DNA from: Rothia sp035916755
GTDB lineage: Bacteria > Actinomycetota > Actinomycetes > Actinomycetales > Micrococcaceae
Direction: 5' to 3'
DNA: 64,000 nucleotides
Assembly: GCF_035916755.1 (NCBI RefSeq)
Contig: NZ_JAYWIX010000008.1
Span: 124,001-188,000, forward strand
Numbering within the stretch: position 1 is the stretch's first letter; each line of letters starts with the position of its first letter. The notes beneath the pieces are model-generated. The model ran no database searches and was not told where the DNA came from. It saw nothing but the letters and a program-made list of their open reading frames with translations. Below are positions 60,502 through 64,000 of the stretch, in pieces. Position numbers and translations under genes: made by a program.

Positions 60502-61155
60502 TTACGCCAGCCCCAGAGCCTGGGGGCTGTACTGGTGGGCCGGGTCGGTGGGGCGCTCATCGGCACTCACATACTTAATAACCTTCGCGGGGTTGCCGAC
60601 GACCACGGCGTTAGCGGGGACGTCCTTGGTCACCACAGCGCCGGCACCAATCACGGCGTTCTCACCCACGGTGACGCCCGGGCAGAGAATCGCCCCGCCG
60701 CCAATCCAAACGTTGCGCTCCACCGTAATGGGCAGACCACCCTCCCACAGGGCCTCGCGGTCTACCGGGTTAAGGGGGTGAGTAGGGGTTAAAAACTGCA
60801 CGTTGGGGCCCACCAGGACGGCATCGCCAAAGGTAATAGGGGCAACGTCGAGAAAGACGCAACCAAAGTTAAAGAAACAGCCTGCACCGATATGGGTATT
60901 GACCCCGTAATCAAAGGCAACCGAGGGCCGAATCGTGGAGCCCTCACCGAGGGACCCCACAATCTGGGCTAGCACCTCTTGCTTGCGGCTATCGCGGGCC
61001 CGGTACAGGCGGGTATATTCCTCCACCAGCTCCACCACCCGGTAGTGGGTATCGGCGCACTCCTGATCGGGGCGGTAGGCGAACCCCGCTGTCATCTGCT
61101 CAAAGACGCTCTTACCGGAGCGCAGCTCATTCCAGTTCGTCACACTAGCTCCCAT
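60502..61155 (-). CDS. Sugar O-acetyltransferase (LbetaH, maltose acetyltransferase type)
   Basis: A 217-residue hexapeptide-repeat protein: N-terminal Mac domain (about 10-65), then coils of left-handed beta helix with NTHIGAGCFFNFGCVFLD and the His in LTPTHPLNPV. It acetylates a sugar or similar acceptor with acetyl-CoA. Its start overlaps the small membrane-protein gene by 11 bases. Confidence 0.85.
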   Translation of the reverse strand: MGASVTNWNELRSGKSVFEQMTAGFAYRPDQECADTHYRVVELVEEYTRLYRARDSRKQEVLAQIVGSLGEGSTIRPSVAFDYGVNTHIGAGCFFNFGCVFLDVAPITFGDAVLVGPNVQFLTPTHPLNPVDREALWEGGLPITVERNVWIGGGAILCPGVTVGENAVIGAGAVVTKDVPANAVVVGNPAKVIKYVSADERPTDPAHQYSPQALGLA

Positions 61156-61294
61156 ACATCAGGGTCATCAGACCAATAATCGCCAAACCAACCCCAATTA
61201 CAATGAGGCCGGCAATAATCATGCGCTTATTAATCTCACGCATGAGCTCCCGGAATTCCTCGGGGCTAATATCGTCATTTCTACGTCGAGCCAT
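61145..61294 (-). CDS. Very small membrane protein, 49 residues
   Basis: The ATG at 61294 gives MARRRNDDISPEEFRELMREI then one helix (about 26-46). It overlaps the acetyltransferase gene by 11 bases, so it leads that operon. A longer frame to 61363 runs into the divergent promoter region. Confidence 0.55.
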   Translation of the reverse strand: MARRRNDDISPEEFRELMREINKRMIIAGLIVIGVGLAIIGLMTLMYGS

Positions 61295-61341
61295 ACCCCT
61301 AAGTATGTCAGCTCTACCCCCGCTGTGGCACAATCGTGTGT

Positions 61342-63063
61342 ATGCAGTCAGCCGAAAACTCACCCCACACCGACACCGACTTCCCCCTGGCCCATCGCCC
61401 CTGGGTCAAGAACTACCGGCCAGAAAGCAACAGAGACGTTGCCCTGCCAGAAACCTCACTCAGCCACCTCATGGCCGAGGCCGTCCGCACCGTACCCCAG
61501 AAAATTGCCCTCGAATTCTTCGGTGCCACCACCACCTACGGCGAACTGGGCGACCAAATCCTGCGCGTTGCCGAGGGCCTGCGCAAAGCTGGCATTCAGC
61601 ACGGTGACCGTGTCGCCCTCGTCCTGCCCAACTGCCCCCAGCACATCGTAGCCTTCTACGCGATTCTGCGCCTGGGCGCTGTGGTGGTAGAGCACAACCC
61701 CCTTTACACCTCCGCCGAGCTACGCCATATGTTCGAAGACCACGGTGCTAAGGCCGCCATCGTCTGGGACAAGATCGCAGATAATATCACCTCCCTGCCC
61801 ACCGACATCCGTCCCAAGAACATCTACGCGGTCAACATGATTGAAGAAATGCCTTTCACCATGCGCACCGCCCTCAAATTGCCCATCGGCAAGCTCAAAG
61901 AATCCCGCGAAAAGCTTGAAGGCACCGCCCGCGGCACCACCCCCTGGCGCCAGTTCATGAAGAACCAGCCCTTGGCAGCCGACCACCACCGCCCCACCGC
62001 CCACGACCTGGCCCTACTGCAGTACACATCGGGCACCACCGGCCTGCCCAAGGGCGTCATGCTCACCCACCGCAACCTCGAATCAAACGGCCGCATGGGC
62101 GAAGAATGGATCCAGCCCGGCAACGACGAGGTCATCTACGCTGTGCTGCCCCTCTTCCACGCCTACGGTATGACCCTGGGCCAGACCATCGCAGCGGTCT
62201 GCAAAGCCCGTCTGGTGCTCTTCCCCACCGTCGACATGGACCTGATCTTCCGGGCCATGAAAAAGACAACCCCCACTGTTCTGCCCGCAGTGCCCCCGGT
62301 CTACCGCCGCATGCTCGAAGAAGCCAAGAGACGCAATGTCTCTTTGCAGGGCATCCGCTACGCGGTTTCCGGTGCCATGCACCTGCCCACCGACCTGGTC
62401 GCTGAGTGGGAAGAAGCCACCGGCGGCATGCTGGTCGAAGGCTACGGCCTCTCAGAATGCTCACCCCTGGTCTCCTGCAACCCCCTCAACTCCACCCGCC
62501 GAGCAGGCTCCATCGGTGTTCCCTTCCCCTCCACCGACATCCGCGTGGTCAACCCCGATACCCTCGAAGACGTACCCGACGGCGCCGAAGGCGAACTGCT
62601 GGTACGCGGCCCCCAGGTCATGCGCGGCTACTGGAAACGCGGCGAAGACACCAGCAAGACCCTGCTGCCCGGTGGCTGGCTACGCACCGGCGACATCGTA
62701 CGCCTAGACCACGACTACTTCATCGAAATCGTTGACCGCATCAAGGAAGTCATCATCACCGGCGGCTTCAACGTCTCACCCACAGAGGTTGAAAACGTAC
62801 TCAAGCAGCACGATTCGGTAGCGGACTGCGCTGTTGTCGGTCTGACCGACGGCTCTGGCGGTGAAAAGGTCACCGCCGCGATTATCCCGGCAGAGGGCCA
62901 CGCTCTTGACCCTGAAGAACTCAAGCAGCACTGCTACGAGCGCCTAACCCGCTACAAGGTCCCCAAGAACTACTACGAGGTTGACGAGCTACCCCGCTCC
63001 ATGCTGGGCAAGACCCTGCGCCGCAAGGTACGCGAAAACCTCGAAGCCAAATACGGCAAGTAA
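61342..63063 (+). CDS. Long-chain fatty acid-CoA ligase
   Basis: The 573-residue adenylate-forming enzyme has the P loop YTSGTTGLPKG (about 228-238), GYGLSECSP, and LRTGDIV...DRIKE. It activates fatty acids for oxidation or lipid synthesis. A -10-like CACAAT ends 7 bases before the ATG at 61342, so the message may be leaderless; a GTG at 61336 is an alternative start. It ends in a strong terminator. Confidence 0.88.
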   Translation: MQSAENSPHTDTDFPLAHRPWVKNYRPESNRDVALPETSLSHLMAEAVRTVPQKIALEFFGATTTYGELGDQILRVAEGLRKAGIQHGDRVALVLPNCPQHIVAFYAILRLGAVVVEHNPLYTSAELRHMFEDHGAKAAIVWDKIADNITSLPTDIRPKNIYAVNMIEEMPFTMRTALKLPIGKLKESREKLEGTARGTTPWRQFMKNQPLAADHHRPTAHDLALLQYTSGTTGLPKGVMLTHRNLESNGRMGEEWIQPGNDEVIYAVLPLFHAYGMTLGQTIAAVCKARLVLFPTVDMDLIFRAMKKTTPTVLPAVPPVYRRMLEEAKRRNVSLQGIRYAVSGAMHLPTDLVAEWEEATGGMLVEGYGLSECSPLVSCNPLNSTRRAGSIGVPFPSTDIRVVNPDTLEDVPDGAEGELLVRGPQVMRGYWKRGEDTSKTLLPGGWLRTGDIVRLDHDYFIEIVDRIKEVIITGGFNVSPTEVENVLKQHDSVADCAVVGLTDGSGGEKVTAAIIPAEGHALDPEELKQHCYERLTRYKVPKNYYEVDELPRSMLGKTLRRKVRENLEAKYGK

Positions 63064-63067
63064 ATGA

Positions 63068-63120
63068 AAAACCCTTTGAAGGGGGCAGGCTCCTTATGAG
63101 CCTGCCCCCTCAAAGGGTTT
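63068..63120. terminator. Bidirectional terminator between the ligase and nagA genes
   Basis: A long stem (AACCCTTTGAAGGGGGCAGG with its complement) stands between two convergent genes, with T tracts on both sides. Confidence 0.85.
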
Positions 63121-63150
63121 AAAGCCCTCTAGGCTTGTACTCCTTTAAGT

Positions 63151-64000
63151 TCAGCGGGAGAGGGGAGTCAGCAGGGAACCGTCAGCCTTGAGCAGGGTGT
63201 AGCTCTTGGTGGAGACGTCTAGACCCAGGGCCCGGGCAGGGACGCTGCTAGCTGCCTCAAGCGCCTGCCTGAGGGGGATACCGAAAGCCACCGCCTGCTT
63301 GATGGCCGCGGCCAGGGTGAGGGTACTACCGGCAATAGTGTCTGTACCGGCAATACGGGCGATTGAATCCTGCACCTCAACCGCCAGGGAACCTAGCTTA
63401 TAGGCCCCATCAGAGCAACCAGCAGCAGCCATAGCATCGGTAATAAGAGCCACCCGCCCAGGGGCCAGGGCGAAAGCTGCTCGAACCATAGGTTCGTGCA
63501 CATGCACCCCATCGCAGATCAGTTCCAGAGTGACGTGGGAGCTATCAGCGGCTGCTGCTACCGGGCCTGGCTGCCGGTGGTGCAGGGGACGCATAGCGTT
63601 AAAGGTATGGGTTAGCAGGGAGGCTCCCTCATCGAAGGCTGCCTTGGCCTGCTCATAGGTGGCATCAGTATGGCCCACCGCTACCCTGATACCCAGCTCA
63701 ATGCAGCGACGAATGGTCGCTAAACCCTGATCTGCTTCTGGGGCAAGGGTAATTTGTAGAAGCTTACCCTCAGCAGCTTCCCAGAGACTTTCTACCTGGT
63801 CTGCTGAGGGGGCCCGCAGGGTAGCGGGGTTATGGGCCCCCTTGTGAAGGGGGGAAATAAAGGGACCTTCGGCATGGAAGCCTGCTAGGGTGGCCCTACC
63901 AGGGGTCTCTTGACCCAGGAGGGGCAGTAAGGTGGCCATGGTACTGCCCATATCGGTGAGGGGATTTGATACTAGGGAGGCGAGGAGGGTGCCGGTACCT
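63151..64000 (-). CDS. nagA: N-acetylglucosamine-6-phosphate deacetylase, C-terminal part (runs off right edge)
   Basis: About 282 residues are visible; the frame is open to base 64000, so the ATG at 63951 is internal and the gene starts outside the window. HAEGPFIS, VGHTDA, HTFNAMRPLHHRQPG and ICDGVHV are NagA metal and substrate motifs, with ITDAMAAAG near the end. It removes the acetyl group from GlcNAc-6-phosphate in amino-sugar use. Confidence 0.9.
   Translation of the reverse strand, partial: GTGTLLASLVSNPLTDMGSTMATLLPLLGQETPGRATLAGFHAEGPFISPLHKGAHNPATLRAPSADQVESLWEAAEGKLLQITLAPEADQGLATIRRCIELGIRVAVGHTDATYEQAKAAFDEGASLLTHTFNAMRPLHHRQPGPVAAAADSSHVTLELICDGVHVHEPMVRAAFALAPGRVALITDAMAAAGCSDGAYKLGSLAVEVQDSIARIAGTDTIAGSTLTLAAAIKQAVAFGIPLRQALEAASSVPARALGLDVSTKSYTLLKADGSLLTPLSR

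Noticed and set aside
1..64000. CRISPR arrays
   Set aside because: No regular repeat-spacer series and no cas-like gene were seen.

Overview
The window comes from a high-G+C actinobacterium. The chromosomal genes (pdhA/bkdA-type E1/E2 operon, NarL-type regulators, possible leaderless starts, orphan winged-helix regulator, DUF4190 proteins, RecQ-like helicase) fit the family Micrococcaceae, and Rothia is my best guess. That is an inference from gene style, not a measured placement.

Bases 1 to 32329 are accessory DNA and hold two different mobile elements in tandem at one tRNA gene. An 88-bp sequence occurs twice (25011-25098 and 32242-32329, two mismatches). It consists of the 3' half of a tRNA that looks like tRNA-Lys plus that gene's terminator. 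Neither copy is a complete tRNA, so the intact tRNA should lie left of the window. Element 1 (left edge to 25098) is an integrative conjugative element. It carries a MobF/TraA-type relaxase-helicase (5'-truncated by the window), and a long minus-strand type IV secretion operon reading from 15831 down to 3294: zinc-ribbon protein, SLT+M23 wall hydrolase, lipoprotein, a ubiquitin-like/Tat/beta-propeller-like membrane protein, DUF6668, pilin-like protein, VirB8-like, VirB6-like, SCO6880, VirB4-like ATPase, coupling protein, DUF4913. Beside it are a XerC-like recombinase, a regulator, a large antigen I/II-like surface adhesin with its own sortase, and a low-G+C block with a secreted protein and two small three-helix membrane proteins, one broken by a 7-bp duplication.

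Element 2 (25099-32329) is a compact 7.2-kb integrated element. It has an integrase, a repressor, a perfect 22-bp palindromic operator, an excisionase-like gene, a tightly coupled run of small genes, a RepA/KaiC-like ATPase, iteron-like repeats, a candidate structured RNA and a gene-poor repeat-rich right end. Pairs of ACCCAACGA repeats sit just inside both att copies and look like integrase arm sites. No capsid, terminase or relaxase gene is seen in it.

From 32330 onward the sequence is ordinary chromosome: 3-hydroxyacyl-CoA dehydrogenase, mercaptopyruvate sulfurtransferase, two secreted proteins, an asparaginase-domain protein, RecQ-like helicase, tadA, TetR regulator, upp, hydrolases, three different serine tRNAs and a threonine tRNA, quinone oxidoreductase, acyltransferase, CitE-like lyase, hisC, the E1alpha-E1beta-E2 dehydrogenase operon, a two-component system with a membrane partner, a sugar acetyltransferase, a fatty acyl-CoA ligase and a 3'-terminal part of nagA that runs off the right edge. 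At 48719-49259 two divergent genes (a NarL regulator and an ABC ATPase) survive only as 3' ends abutting each other, the scar of one deletion.

The most interesting candidate system is the adhesin-sortase pair at 17832-22178 next to the secretion operon. The adhesin looks like the surface proteins that stabilise mating pairs in conjugative elements of Firmicutes. It ends with GAKTG where LPXTG is expected, and the adjacent sortase has Thr275 where the catalytic Arg is expected.
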